A model generated the notes under the pieces. The model was not told the origin of the DNA and searched no databases. It saw nothing but the letters and a program-made list of their open reading frames with translations. From contig JAQGBZ010000074.1 in the NCBI GenBank assembly GCA_034687125.1, positions 62,001 to 126,000 on the forward strand: 64,000 bases of DNA, in the 5' to 3' direction. This DNA comes from Neelides folsomi. Taxonomy: Eukaryota > Arthropoda > Collembola > Neelipleona > Neelidae. Below are positions 49,801 through 63,400 of the stretch, piece by piece; within the stretch, counting starts at the first letter, position 1; each line of letters opens with the position of its first letter. A program made the translations under genes and the position numbers.

Positions 49801-51417
49801 CACCAAATAACAATCATAATTCATCACCTGACATATAGGATTACAATGATTATCCCCTCCATCGTAATTGAGAGATGAATTGAGAGGAGACGAGGGTGGT
49901 TATTGATACAGGGGCACCAGGGGCTATAAATTATTCTTATTACTCTCCACAAGAATTTGGCGAGATAGGGAAATTCACTAATTAAGATTATTCCATCATC
50001 CGTTCAGCTCCTTCCTTTCTCGCTCGCCTCGTGGAAAGCTTGTGGAGTTGATTACAACGCGATTTGGGTTCTCGCAACGAGAAACGAGCTCTTGTCTTCA
50101 TTGTTATGGGCCGAGAGTCGTGAAATAATGGAGAATAAATAAATAATATGGCGGCTCATTTTCTGGAAAAACCTGCTTGAGAGGAATTTGATTCCTTCAT
50201 CTCACTCGAAAATCGGAGGTCTCCCTTCCGATATTAATTAACTTAACAGCCCCTAATCTTTTTCCCATTACGGGAATCTGCCAATTAATTATAATTATTA
50301 ACTCACCACTTCTGCCCGACTCGCTCTTTTCGCTCTTGTTACTTGACGGTGTTCCGGCGGGCGCTGGGCAAAGTTCCGCCCCAACCATCGTCGGCGAAAG
50401 GAAAAACCTCGCTGCATCTAATTCACAAAAAATACAGTTCATTCCCCATTCATTCATATTCTATTAATTAAGCTGAAAAGTCCAGGAAATCATCTTTTAT
50501 TGGTCGTTCAATCATTTGTGTCCATTCCATAGTTGAATTATTAAAAATATTACAAAATGCCCAAACGGGGCTGAGATTGGTTTAGTAACCAAAATGTATA
50601 GAAATTAGCAAAATCCCTATCAGAGCATTTATTTAATATTTTCATTAGTTAATAATGCAACTAGGGGTCCTTGGACACGCAAATCGAAGCAGACAATAAT
50701 TAAAGACATAAAATTTAGCCTAAATTGTTAATTATCGTAAATATATACTAAACAAGAACTTTAATCCAAAAATTAACAACTAAATCGAAAATAAAATTTA
50801 AGTTCCCATCAAACTTATATAAGTTTATAAAGAATAAAGCGATAGTTTATGAGTTGTAGGAGCTAGAAGTTTTAAAAATCAACCACTTTGCGACGTTTCA
50901 CAAGAGTATTGAAGAACTTTTAACCAAAATCAATAACTAAAGCACTTCAATTAACCAAATCTGAACAACTTATGTATTTGAAGTTTTCTAAAATATTGAG
51001 CCAGAAACTTATTGTAGGAGCTAGACTTAATTACCTTTGTGTACTTTGAACGTTAATGATTCATGGTTTTAATGTTGTTCTTAATATATAGTTTTAAAAT
51101 TTAATGTAATCATCAAAGGATCGAATTACCATTTCTTATATTTTGGGGAAGTAGGTGAAAGTAGGGGAGACCAGCTTGTAGAAGATGCTGAGGAAAAGAC
51201 AAGGGTGAGCCATTGAGTTCTGAAGGGGGTCGCTCTGGTGATCCGCTTCCTCGCCGACTTCGGGAATTCTTCTCGTCGGAAGGGGGACTTGGGGTATTTG
51301 CGGGTTCCTCCTTGATTGAAATTCCTTCATCGTCGTCCTTCTCCTTCTTGATGGGAAGCCGGAGGTCGAAGTTTCCTTCGGGTCCGCCCTTCCCATCCTC
51401 TGCGGCCGCCTCCTCGA
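46821..51417 (-). CDS. ush: U-shaped/FOG-family multi-zinc-finger GATA cofactor, 3' part (4 exons; start outside the window)
   Basis: Seen: exons 51417-51130, 50417-50307, 49547-49449 and 49360-46821 join in phase into about 1012 codons; the first begins mid-codon, so earlier exons exist. Fingers in order: C2HC (FMCEPCNIKF ... HQTYYC), C2H2 (YACIYCSYSA), C2HC (YCQDCDIQFTNIKTFRVHKQ), C2HC (KCVECDIVFYKYENYLVHKE), C2HC (ACGKCGVKF), a degenerate finger (KCGKCKV), three C2H2 (WKCPCCDIF, FKCVLCGYRG, HFCNLCNYSS) and a last C2HC (YCKFCKISFNFTDSFLAHKK). A CtBP-type motif appears as PAIDLTIR. Sumoylation-like sites appear as PIKKEK and SIKEEP. Known: FOG proteins bind GATA factors through C2HC fingers and recruit CtBP and NuRD; Drosophila ush controls blood cell and bristle fate. 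The N-terminal repressor motif is not in view. Confidence 0.88.
49548..51129 (-). other. Introns of the u-shaped-like gene
   Basis: Introns at 49548-50306 and 50418-51129 have canonical borders and contain nothing coding. The first is of mixed composition and the second is AT-rich. Confidence 0.55.
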
Positions 51418-54400
51418 CTAAAGGAAAAGAAAATGAAGAATTGTAAGAATATTTTTTCCAATCCGGTCATCAGTGAATTAATGGGCTCAGATGGAGAAGA
51501 TAGCTCTCCACACCACGTCCAACAAATGCAGAACAAGTTGGGAGCAGACAATTTGACTAATAAGAAGAGTATAATTAAAACTCAACTTCCCTTCCTTATC
51601 TTCTCCTCATTTACCAAAAGGGCTTAGTACAAGAGTGAGAAACAGGTGCAAATTCGCAAAGTTGGAAGGCAAAGAAAGAGAGGCAGAGAGAGAAAAAGCT
51701 CATGTTCCGATCCGATCAAATGTAAGATAAATTACGATTCGCGAAAACAGGTTTATTTCCTTCACACTTATCAGATTCAGAAGAGATAAAGGAGTTGAAA
51801 TTTAGTTTTAGAGCCATGAAGGTTTGTTATTCGCGAATGATGGGTTCTAACAAGCCGGGGTCTCCTCATTGGCACGTCGTTCTCTCCCCTGCTTCCTCTT
51901 TGTCTTCACTAATTAACATGGGGAGAGAGAGCGGGAGCCTTTGAAGGAGGATTTATGAGTCCGGTCGGTCATGTTCGGGTGACATGAGAGGAACCTGTCA
52001 GGCCACAAGTGACATCCAAGAGGCGAGTCCAACCAGCGACCTCGCAGTGCCTTTTTAATCCTGCTCGCATATTTGCATGGGCTCAACCCTCGTCACGGAC
52101 TCCTCGCACGGCTAATGAAATGAAGCAAATGCAATTTGAATTAGGGAACAATGGATTAGACTCGGGAGGCTTATCGGCAGATCTGCACGAAGAATCAGCC
52201 GAACGAACTCGGGAGCTTATCTCCCCAAGTCTCTCCACAATTGGCTTCCAACCAAGGCAGTGAATAGAGACCCTGCATAATACCTTGCCAGCATGAACCC
52301 AACGCTTCACTCTTCTCGATATTCTCAGATTAGCGTGGCATAGGAGCAGATATGGCAGAAAGGGTTTCCATTAATTTTCAGCAATCACCCAGATATCAAT
52401 CTCCCTATCACCTTCATCAGACATACAATTAAAAAGGTTCGCTGTAATGGGGATGGTAATCTCTCGCGGCTCCACCTACCACTCCAATCCCTCTTACATA
52501 AATAAAGAAGAATTTGTGTTATAATGAGAGTCTTATGACCTTGCGGGGTATCGAGGACTGATCTAAATTGAAGTAGATTCACAATGTATAAATCTCCTCC
52601 CTTCTCATCCGCGGAGATATCCGTCGTCTCAAACCACCAAGTTCCCAATAACAAATCATGCTTCACGAATAAACATTACTAATCTCACATTCCTCATCTC
52701 GAATCTACTACTTGGGGAGAAGGATAAGGAGACGGGGGCTATTAATTACTCCAGCCCGTAAATTTCACTCCATATTATAACTCATAACGAAAGTTGAAGT
52801 TTGACTCTTACTAATGTGTAAGTATAAAATTGGAGCGGGCTTCTCCTATCACTTCCATCTGAGATAAGCTAACTCTGACTCCGCTGCTGGTGGTGCTGGT
52901 GAGGAGGAAATGAGGGTGAATGGGGTACGAGATTCTGACGAGGAGTCGAGCTGAGGGTATTTCGTAAAGTGTTATTTATAACATTTAATCTCTAAGTCGA
53001 ATCGAAGCAGGGCCATTTAATCTCTCCAATCTTCACTCCGACTCCTTTCCAGAGAAGAAGAAGAGAAGAGAATTGTTCTCTCCTTAATATTCGCTCCTCA
53101 TCCTCATCCAAACTCTCCCCAATAGATCTCCATCTCGTAATAATGTTTAAGGACCATCCGAGCCCAATTCATTTGTTTCCTCCAAGACGAATGTAGAGGA
53201 TTCGGAGATGTGTAGGGCTATTATTCCCTTTTTACTCGCCCATTAGAAGGGGTGCTTTGTGGGCGAACGGCCCTTCACCCACTCCATTCCCACCTCTCTT
53301 TTTTCCACTTCCCTCCTTTCTCATTTATACAAATGGGAGATAAGAGTTATTATTCTTAGAAAGTGAGTGAAGGAGGGAGAATGAGATGAAGGCGGAGCAG
53401 AGGCCTCCTTCTCATCTCCCTCTTTTATACCTGTCAACTTCCCTAGGCCTGATAACTTTATGTCTTTATCACTCCAACTACCATTTTTATTATGCAGCCC
53501 CATTATGCTTCGGAACGTGTGGAGGACTTTAGCTTCATTCCGTCCGATTGATAATTCCCTCCTTCCCCATTCAAACCGATTGAATAATTAGTGGGTGGAT
53601 GTGTACCAATGCCCATGAAATGAGAGTGACCGTAATTTGCTGACTCACATGGAGCATGGGTTGCTTAAGCCAAGGAGTTGTAGGAGTGAATAATGCAAAC
53701 CCTCCCGCCCTACCTTATTGTGTATCTTTGTAATTTTGAATAATAAAGTCGGTTGGGGAATAAGGAGGAACCACGTGTCAGTCAATCAAATCAATAATGA
53801 GATGGCCGATGGACGCGATCAACAAGGCGAGCTCTCGAGCTTCCTTTTCCTAACCGATAATAATCCGTCCGGGCATTTGAGTGATCGATTGGACTCTCCT
53901 TCTCCATATCTCAAACCTATATTATTATAGTCAGCATAATAATAAACAAGTTATAAAATGGTTTGAATTATTTGATATCAATAAGCTTCTAACCCTTCCA
54001 CCCTCTCCGGCCCTCCCTCCAACCGATGAAGATCGACGAATAACAATTTGAGTTTAAGTTTATATAATGTTATCGAGCCCTCGTTCCATATCATCACCCA
54101 CTTCCGGCTCCCTCGTCCCGGGCCCCTTTTCTGAATAAATAACTACATGGGCTCTCTACACAGACAATCAATTCGCTCTTGATATGAAGAGATACTCCTT
54201 CGCCATTTACAAGTCATAATAGAATGCATTGGAGAATAATAATATAAGCTTTCTTCTTCCTTATCACACTCCTTGCACAATGCCTTTCCTCCCTCATCGG
54301 TCTATCAGTCCCGGAGTCTCCTGACCAAAGTAATTCTAATGGCCACACGAAGTCGGGTATTGATAAGGCATAGGTTCTCCTGGTGTAATTACTCCCCCAG

Positions 54401-57400
54401 GAGCCTAGTTAATATAAATACGTATGTATTTATTTAAAGATGGCCCAAACTCAACGAGATTCCTTCATAACCCAAGAACTAGTAGACGTCCATTAAGGAA
54501 TCATGACCTTGATTTAAATATAAATGGAATGATTGAAGAACACACACGCGATGAGTATCTTCAACCCCCATTCTTTGCCGTGTCACTCGTCGAAGAAGGA
54601 ATTCGAGCAGTCAGAGGGAGATGAGAATCTTTAATCTCCCCTAATCAGCCATTAAATTCTGTATTTACTCTACAACCTATCCATAGTTAAATGCTTTAAT
54701 ACATTCCATTCAAGCGATCAATCACACTCGAGGCCCGGTTCTTTGTCTTGCTTATTATCGAATTTTACCATCTCACCTCCCTATCTCCATCTCCTCCCCC
54801 TTCCATCTATCAGCCTTCCATTTTCACCTCCCAATAAACATAGAGAATAATAAGAGAGAACCATTTAGCAAGAGAATAATAATAATAATTCTAATACTAC
54901 GAGTAAATGCCTCCTTCACCACTTCCAACAAAAGGCTATCTACAGTTATTATAAATACTATGATACGTAGAACCTTGGGCAAGAAGATTCGACTAATTTG
55001 TAATGTAATTTATAATTCCCAAGCCTTGCCCTTACTCTCCATCCATTTCCTATTTCCATGTTTAATAAATGAGTCGCGATGGCCAAGAGATGAACTTCCC
55101 TGTGATGAAGGATATGAAAAGGGAGTGTCTGAGACAGGTTCGCCGCGGCTCTGACAGTCAGACACGGGATCTTTAACTTGATGACAGAAATGGCCATACT
55201 TCATCTTCAGCCATAACTCCCCTTCAAGGGAGTGAAAGGAAGGGGAAAGCGAATGGAATTTTCATTTGTTCCCCATCAGCAGAAAGATAAAGAACATAAA
55301 AAAGACTTTGTTTGAAAATTATCATTCAATCCATTATTTTTTATTTATAACCCAAAACATAATTGTATAACATAATCCTTTAATTAGCAAAAACAATTTA
55401 TATGTGTATTTATTAATTTTAATTAAAAGTACATCTATACATATTAAATTTAATTGAATAAAATAACAATGTTATTATTTTAATATTTTTTGTAAATGGA
55501 GTATTTGTATTCAAATTTAGATTGTATTAGAACAAAAGGGCAAAGGCTTTGTATTCATAAGTGGCTTTAAGGTGAACATAATTGAATAAAAGTAAAATGT
55601 CGAGTGTCAAAATTATTGAAGCTGCACAGTAAGATGCTTGTAAGATGTAAAAGGATTGTGAAAAAAATAGTCGTTAAAATTGTTTCCTTTTTTACATGAA
55701 ATTCAATCCTCGGAGACCTGAGACCCTTTTTAAGGCTATAATAACGTTCGTAATGGAGATATTATTTGATTTCATTTTTTGTCTTCCGTGAGAGGGTAGA
55801 GGGATTGAAGAGTTGTGAGGAGGTTGTCATAATAGAAAGAGTAGGTGAATAATATAAGGTTTCCTAAATGGTGAGGGTCTTGGAGATAAGCAGAGGAATG
55901 CGAAGGGGTTCGAATTATGAGCAGATATGTATGTTATAAATGGTGAGGTCAGAGGAGAAAAAAGGGGTTCCTGTTGACAGTCTCTGTCTAGGAAAGGAAG
56001 GTGAGGTATATCAATTGCTCCAACTCTTGGCAGATTGGTGACACCCAAATGCGCTAAACGACTTGATAGTCATCGGCCGAATCCTCCTTCGACCCTCACA
56101 AGGCCCATTCTCTCCATCCAAACTTCTCCTCATTATCGTCATTATCTGGAGCCCGAAAACAACCCATCACGGTTAATGGGACTCTTAGCTATAATTGTCA
56201 GTTGGACCTTTCACCCCCTTGGCCCCCATCATACCCAATTTGCCGGGCTCAGGTGAGGCCTTTCTTCTCCTGACCTGCATACAAAATGGGCAAAGGGGAG
56301 AAGCTCCTCCCGCAATTAGTTTCCATTTGGTCCAATCAACCGGTTTGAGAGGAGTCATCCAAACTCGCTCTTAGAGATGAGTACAAGATGTGAATCACAG
56401 AGCCACTTGACATCAAGTCACCTCATCAGTCACTTCCATGGCCGAATTCACCCGACGAGCGACGGCCATCGACACATTTTCAATTTTTGATGAGAAGATC
56501 TCGAGGGTGATTATGGGGCCTTCTAATTACGCTTTGGTTCAGTCACACACACAGAACTGGGGTTCGCCCATTATTGCGGGTTCGATTTGGAACTTGGCAG
56601 GTCTCTTGGATTTGGCATTCGCAGAGGGCTGATGAAGCGGATTTATCTTTCCTGGAATCACCGTTCCCCGTTCTCCCGGCAGAAGAGAATGAAAACCGGG
56701 CCTGGCAGCTTCGCTATCAACTTTGCTTATCTTCCCGAGGCAGGCAGAGTTGGATTTTATCATCCTATATAGACTCATCATACCGAGCCATTCCTTATCT
56801 ATAATACCTTATTAGAATTTCTATTTCTAATCTTAATGCCATCCAACCAAACAGGAAAAGATAGCAGGAGCCTCCTCACTCACTCTGTTTGAACAAAAGA
56901 CGTTTTTCGACCGAATGCGCCGGTTCGAGCTAAAGTTAATCAGGAGGAGTCCATCACACCTAGGCTCGATTGCCATCACTAGTAGTGTGAGGATGAGGAA
57001 GGGTCCCTCGCCTATCCCTGCTCCAATTTGCTGACAAGGGAAATGACACTTCTAATTACCATCTCCCCCAAGAGAAGATGACACCCGTAATTAAAAGGAG
57101 CTTAAAATGGAGATCTCCTCTCAAACTCTCTCAAGCCCTCAACGTCGCTCCTTTTCAATTGTATATAATAAATACAGTATTTATTAAATTTTACAAATCT
57201 ATTAAATAGTTAAATACTAATACATGGTCATTACTTTATTTAGCCTCTGCATTTATTTCATTCCTAATAAAACTAATGATAATGATACATTAATGCAAAT
57301 CTTGCGATCTGACAGAACGGATTCGCAGAAATCTCTCCAATGAAATCATGATGGAGTCTTGGAGAGATAATGGGACATGCCGAGTGCGTGATCTCGACAC

Positions 57401-60400
57401 TCATCTCTCGAACTTTGTATTTGTGCACTCGATCGGCGGATGTGAGGGGATGTGTGGGGAGAATGACAGCGAAGGTCCAAGACCTCGGCAGGTCATCGTC
57501 TTTATGCATTGAAATTGCGGAATAGTCTATCAGCCCATCTATCTCCGTGATCCAACACGGGCTGCTCTTTCTCTGTCAAAAGGAATCTCCTTCGCAGTGT
57601 CAATAATATCCTTGCACACTACTTCGCTCCACATTCCGCTCCGGCTCAAGATGGAGAGATGAAAAACTGGAAAGACGCCTCCTCCTTCCACCACAATCTT
57701 TGTCATCGGCTTCACTTGTGGAGCCCGAGTTCGAGGCTAGTGATTAATGTAGGTGATGGATTGATAAACGCACGCGGATCTTTTTTGCAAAAACTTCATT
57801 AGCCTCACCTCAATGTACCTGTCTCGGCGGACAATGTCTTGCTTCGCCTCATTTGAAGGAGCTCAGGAGAACAATTCAATGACGAGTGGAGGAAAGAATG
57901 TTTTGACAAATTCTAGAAATCCATTAGCGGATGCTCTAACTATCTTTCCTTATACATTAAGAGCCTCGTAAAGTTATCAAGAGAGAACATTTAGGAAAAG
58001 ATAATCTTTATGTGATTCCTTCGGCTCGCTCAAGCAGTGATCTTGGGCCCATTAGATGCCAAACTAGTTCTGCCCCAGCAGTATAGCAGAGGACGAGTGT
58101 CCGAGGAATTGGAAATGCGTCTACCGCCCATAAAAAACCCAATATGTAAATCCAATTGTGTCTTACATAGCTTTCCCTCCTTTATATAATTTGGCACTAC
58201 AAATTATTTAGCTGAGGATCGCTCAATCTTCACCATCTCATCTCTCCACCACTTTACTTAAACCTAGCCTTGAGTCTGAGACAGATATGACCCCTGATAC
58301 GGCGCAATTAAAGTAATGTTCAGCCGAGCCTCGTGGAGGGGATGAGGAAGGGGAACGTTTCTAAAATGGAAAAAGATAAGGGACTGTCAGGGGAAGAGAG
58401 CGATTTTCCTATCGTTTCATCTCGAATGCTTCGCTGATAAAATCTTCATTAATTCCGAGTTCTAAGGGTTGAGAAGACAGCTGGGTATCTTCTCGAAGAA
58501 GAAGGGCCTTATCCGGTTGGGCATCTTCCTGGCCCTTATCAAAAGATCCCATCTTAGATGTCTGCCCAAAAACTCCTCTCTCCAGCTCCTCTCCAGCTCC
58601 CTTTCGCACACGCAAGGCTATTACGGCTGCATTATTATCTTGACAGCACACTTGGTGAGCCATAGGAGCCCTCATCTTACTCATCTTACCCAAATTCCTA
58701 AATGCTCCTATAATGCAGAATGGGAGAGGGCCGGAAATTCCGTCCCGGTCGCTTAAATAAATTCGACAAAAACGTAAATTCGAACATAAGCTCAATTTTG
58801 AAAAATATAAGCCCAATCATTCAATAGCCATTACTAAATAAATGATGTATCGTGAGGGCAAATCGTTAAACTCATTCTTTTCCCCCCAAAGATAAATCCA
58901 TATCGATAGATTTTGTAATACTTGATTACATTTAGATTGTAAATTGTGTTCGTTATCGACTGTGCAGAAATTCCATTTCATATCTTATTATTTTATAAAT
59001 ATCCACCAGTCATATAAATATAGAAAGACCTCCACAAATAATATTATTTAAATAATAAACCCTTATCATCTCCACTCCGCAGATTGGTTCTTCAAATACG
59101 CTGATACATATCGCAAGTGCTCGTAACTCCAATTTGAAATATGATTCAAAAAAGTGGCCATGACTTGTCGACCATTAACTGCTAAAAGGTTGATGCAGCA
59201 ATAACAAAGCGCGTTTGGGTATTGAAAGAATGAAGTTCGAGAGATCGCCATTCATTCTGGGCCCATTCAAACGGCCCGAGGACCGTTTGAATGACTTCGA
59301 CTTTCTTCGGGGTTTATTTGAGGAAAAGCGGTCGATGGTATCATCGGGTTTGTAAACATGAGGTAATTCAGCTATAAATCGGCCCAGTTGTCGCCGAGGA
59401 CAAGAGAAGGAGGCATTAAGAGAGAAGGGAAAATCCGTCTTCCCCACGTCAGCCCTTAATTAAGAGGCCCCCACCTTACCATAAATCTAAAGGTGGGAGT
59501 GTGGGAGCAAGGCCGGGAGGTGCCGGGAGCCTCTCCGTCTCGACTGATGTCCGATAGTGAGCGGAGGAGTATCGGTGATTTATGAACTATTTTTATCTGC
59601 CAAAGGAAAATGTGGGCTGATTACCATAGAGGATAATGACGTGCCATTAAGCCATCCAAAGTTATTTTGGATTTCCCTATTCTCTGCTTTCTTCTCCCTG
59701 GGCCTTATCGTACGGTGGCTGAGAGGATTCGACTCGCCCGTGCCAGACCGCCTCTCTCTCCTTAATGCATCATGCACCGGGGTACGGTGGAGGTATTATG
59801 CAGGGGGCAAGATAAGACCCCGTCCTCCCGCTTTCAATCAAATGGCCCTTTAATGGGGAGCCCGGAAAGCCGCCACGAAGCCCGAAGAAAAGATACGGGA
59901 CAGAATAATAAACCCAAAAGAGAGAGAGAGTTATCTTTCCCCAAGTGTGGGAGAGCCGTAAAGGAGAACTAATAAGTTGAGACTTTGCTCGACTTTACCT
60001 ATCGCCTTCTCGAGAATGACTCTAAAATATGATAATCTACAAGAAGAATGATCTTTGGCTGGAGGACGGAGATGAAGGATGTGAGACAGGAAGATCTAGC
60101 CCTTTACGACCCCTTATTAATGAAACTATATCTCCTGTTTCAACGGGGAGGCAGAGAGAGAGAGGAATCGGACCCAGAGGTCCAATCAGGAGAGACGGAT
60201 CAGAAGATCCAAGGCCTTTGGCTTCTTATTCTTATAATCGAAAAGTAAGGAGCGGGAGTCGGAGCCAACCTCGCGCTCGTAAATCGGCGAACGTGTATGA
60301 ATCTCTCTCCGCTGAAGGCGAGAATAGTTAAGAGATTTTAAGAAAGGAAAAGCAGGAAAAGCCATATCGGAGGGGGCCGTGTGTGAAGCCGGAGCTATCT

Positions 60401-63400
60401 GGACGTCTATACATCACCAACATTGACGCTATCGAATCTCCCATTCTCCGTCCTCCCTCACACGCTCCCAATGCCTATCCATAGCGCAAATGACACTCTG
60501 CTAATGCAATGTGAGATTCGAAGATCCCAATCGTCGTCTTCTTCCTCCCAAATCCATTATCCTCAAACCGACACCACAGAAGAGGAGGATGAATGTGGCT
60601 TTCACTGTGAGGGGAAGGTCCCCCTCAGGGGCTCCGCCACATATAATTACCCCCCGTCTGGCTCATTAAAAACGGCCCAGAAGGTGGGAGCCTGAATTTT
60701 TAAATTAAGCCCCGATACCATTCAGGGCGGAGAAAGTTATTCCCGTGTTTATGAATACAAGGCCCGGATTCTTTATGGTGGTTATCGTAGAACCGGGTGC
60801 GGGAATGGAATTGGGCAACGAAGCAAGATCCTTTGTGTTCGGGCCTCAAAGAACCCGAGCCCTTCAGACGGGGTTGGGTGTGGGAGAGATGATAATTTGG
60901 AATTCGGCCGCGTTGGGGCAGAATGGTACTCCGGCGGGGAAGATATAGGATGAGGTAAGGTGGGAAGGCGGTTTTATCTTCCTTCACAGGAGAAATTCTC
61001 CCACCATTGCATTTTTCACATGTGAGAGTCCGTGTCAATAGGAGGGATATCAGAGTGGGACAGCGGGGTAACCGCAGGGTTGGGCCTTGAAGATAACCAA
61101 CGGCTGGCTGGCATAATGGCTAACCTGCATAATACCACCAGACCCCCACTGGCCACTAACTAGAGAACCAACGAGGAGGCGTAATCGGACCATCATGAAC
61201 GAGAAACGCTGCGGTTAGACCCGACTCCCTTTGTTTCCTTCGACAATGGACCCACAGACTTGACCTCCAGCCCGGTTAACGACGTGCTTCTCTCATGATG
61301 GGCGAGTTGAGGAAAAGCGAGTGCATTAACGAGTCCTCGAGGTTTCCGCGCTCCATTGAGGGAATTCCTTGATGTCGATTAGAAGAGGAAGTTCCTCCGT
61401 GCGAGGGAGCTCCACAGGGACCATCAATAGTCCTTGCTAATAAGGAGGAGCAATTTCCTTAAGCTCTTACGATGAATGACAATATCTTTGGGAGCAGAAG
61501 TGAAGGGAATAAGGTGCGCCTTCAAAATTCTCCTTTCCCCGATATCGGAGAATGAATGATGTGGGCCCCGGAAAAAATTTCCATTTTATCATCATTAGAC
61601 TCGGAGTGTGTAGAGTCCGGATCAGTCACTACCCACGGAATATACTCTCGCTATCGCTCCCGCCTCCCACATTCACGAGAAAATACAGATATGAACTCCC
61701 TGACTGACACCTGAGACTTATTGTTATTAAAAATCCAAACTTTTCCCAACTTGGCCGGTTGCCGATAAGAGTCACGAAGAGCAGAAATTAATATCGAAGG
61801 GAAATAAGGGCTCTGACACTTAGGCAAGGAAACCCCCACCAGTCCCATTACTGTACTCATTTTTAAAAACCAAGCGACACTTCCTCTCCTCTCAAATCAA
61901 GTTTTGCAGGGAGAGGGAAGATAATGAGTTTTTAATTAAAAAACTCCTCCAACAGACCAGAACTCCACCATTATGCCTTCATTCTCTTATGCCCAAGGAA
62001 GACACAGGGACTGAGAGTGAAATTTCATGAAACTAAAATATACAACCCAGAAAGTCCTTTCAAATCCATCACTCCTTCTTCCGCCCATCCACTCGCCTTC
62101 TTTATCATTACCATTTATCGCTAGATCTCGTTCCTTCTCGATCAATTATTTTTCTTCTGCTCGCTCCCCTAATGAGCTGAAAAGCCTCTTAACATGGAAT
62201 TGGAGTGGCAAATCTGACATGAGCTTCTGGGGTGGGAGAACAAGTCATTCTCACCATTTTTGTAAATAAGAAAAGAAACTAAACTGGAAGTTGGCTAGCT
62301 CTCAGTAAGAACTTCATGTCAATTTTTTAATTTATGAAAGCACATGTAGAATTGATAAATAATATGACTCCACTTTGTAGACTTTGTACTGATAGGTATA
62401 TTATCACTGTTGTAAATGGGAATGAATGTGAGAATTAATTAAGAAAGTTATTCTCAATTTCGATAAGTGTACTTTAAGTACTTATGTAAGTAGGTAGTAA
62501 GGAATGAGAAGTCTATTACCTAGTCTAATTAACCAACGTTGTGCATGTTTTAGTTATTTGCGTCATCAAAGAATTTTCAGACTGCCGGTCGTATTTGCAA
62601 AAATTTTTATTCTAAACAATTAAATTCGTAGAGCTAAATCATCCTTCTAAAATTCTAAATTAATTAACCTAGCTTCTGTTGTATTAAATATGTACTGCAC
62701 TTGAATATTATGTATATAATGTATCTACATATGTCATTTTTCATGTAAAAATTCAGAACCTGGTTGAAATCTTTAATTATTGTTAGGTATGGAGATGGAC
62801 ATTATGTAATTATATAGTATTTTAGTCATTCATGAATGAAATTACGATTCATTGTCAGTAAATTATAAAGTTTCAATGCAGCCACTTTTGTCACAATAAG
62901 TACTATAGGATAAACCAATTACATAGTTAGCTCGTAAACAACTTACTTCGAATCGAAGGAAAAATAGAAAGAAACGCTTCAGACCTAAATATCCCCCGTT
63001 ATAAGAATAAAGTGAGAGGAATATTGAAAAGTAAATGGAGTTATCTCTTTGATCGATTTCCTAAATGGTATGTGATGTAGACAAAACCGAAGATTCATTG
63101 AGGGAGCGAAGACGCTTTGGAAAGTGGCGGTTTAGAATGTGGAGGCCGAAGATGTGAGCTGGATAGGAGACAGATAGGAGAAAGGGAATGCGGAGATGGG
63201 AGCCAAATATTTACACAGTCCATTTGAGTCTAAATTATCAGCGGCTCGTAGGTCCATTAGCGTTGGTGAATAAATAGATTCATCGGCCATGAAATAATAT
63301 CTAAATAGCAATTCTTCTTGAGCCCAGCCCCAAAGGTAGGATCTCTAATAGGAGAAGATGAGGAGTTTGAGGATGGACGAGATTAATCGGGATTCATGAG

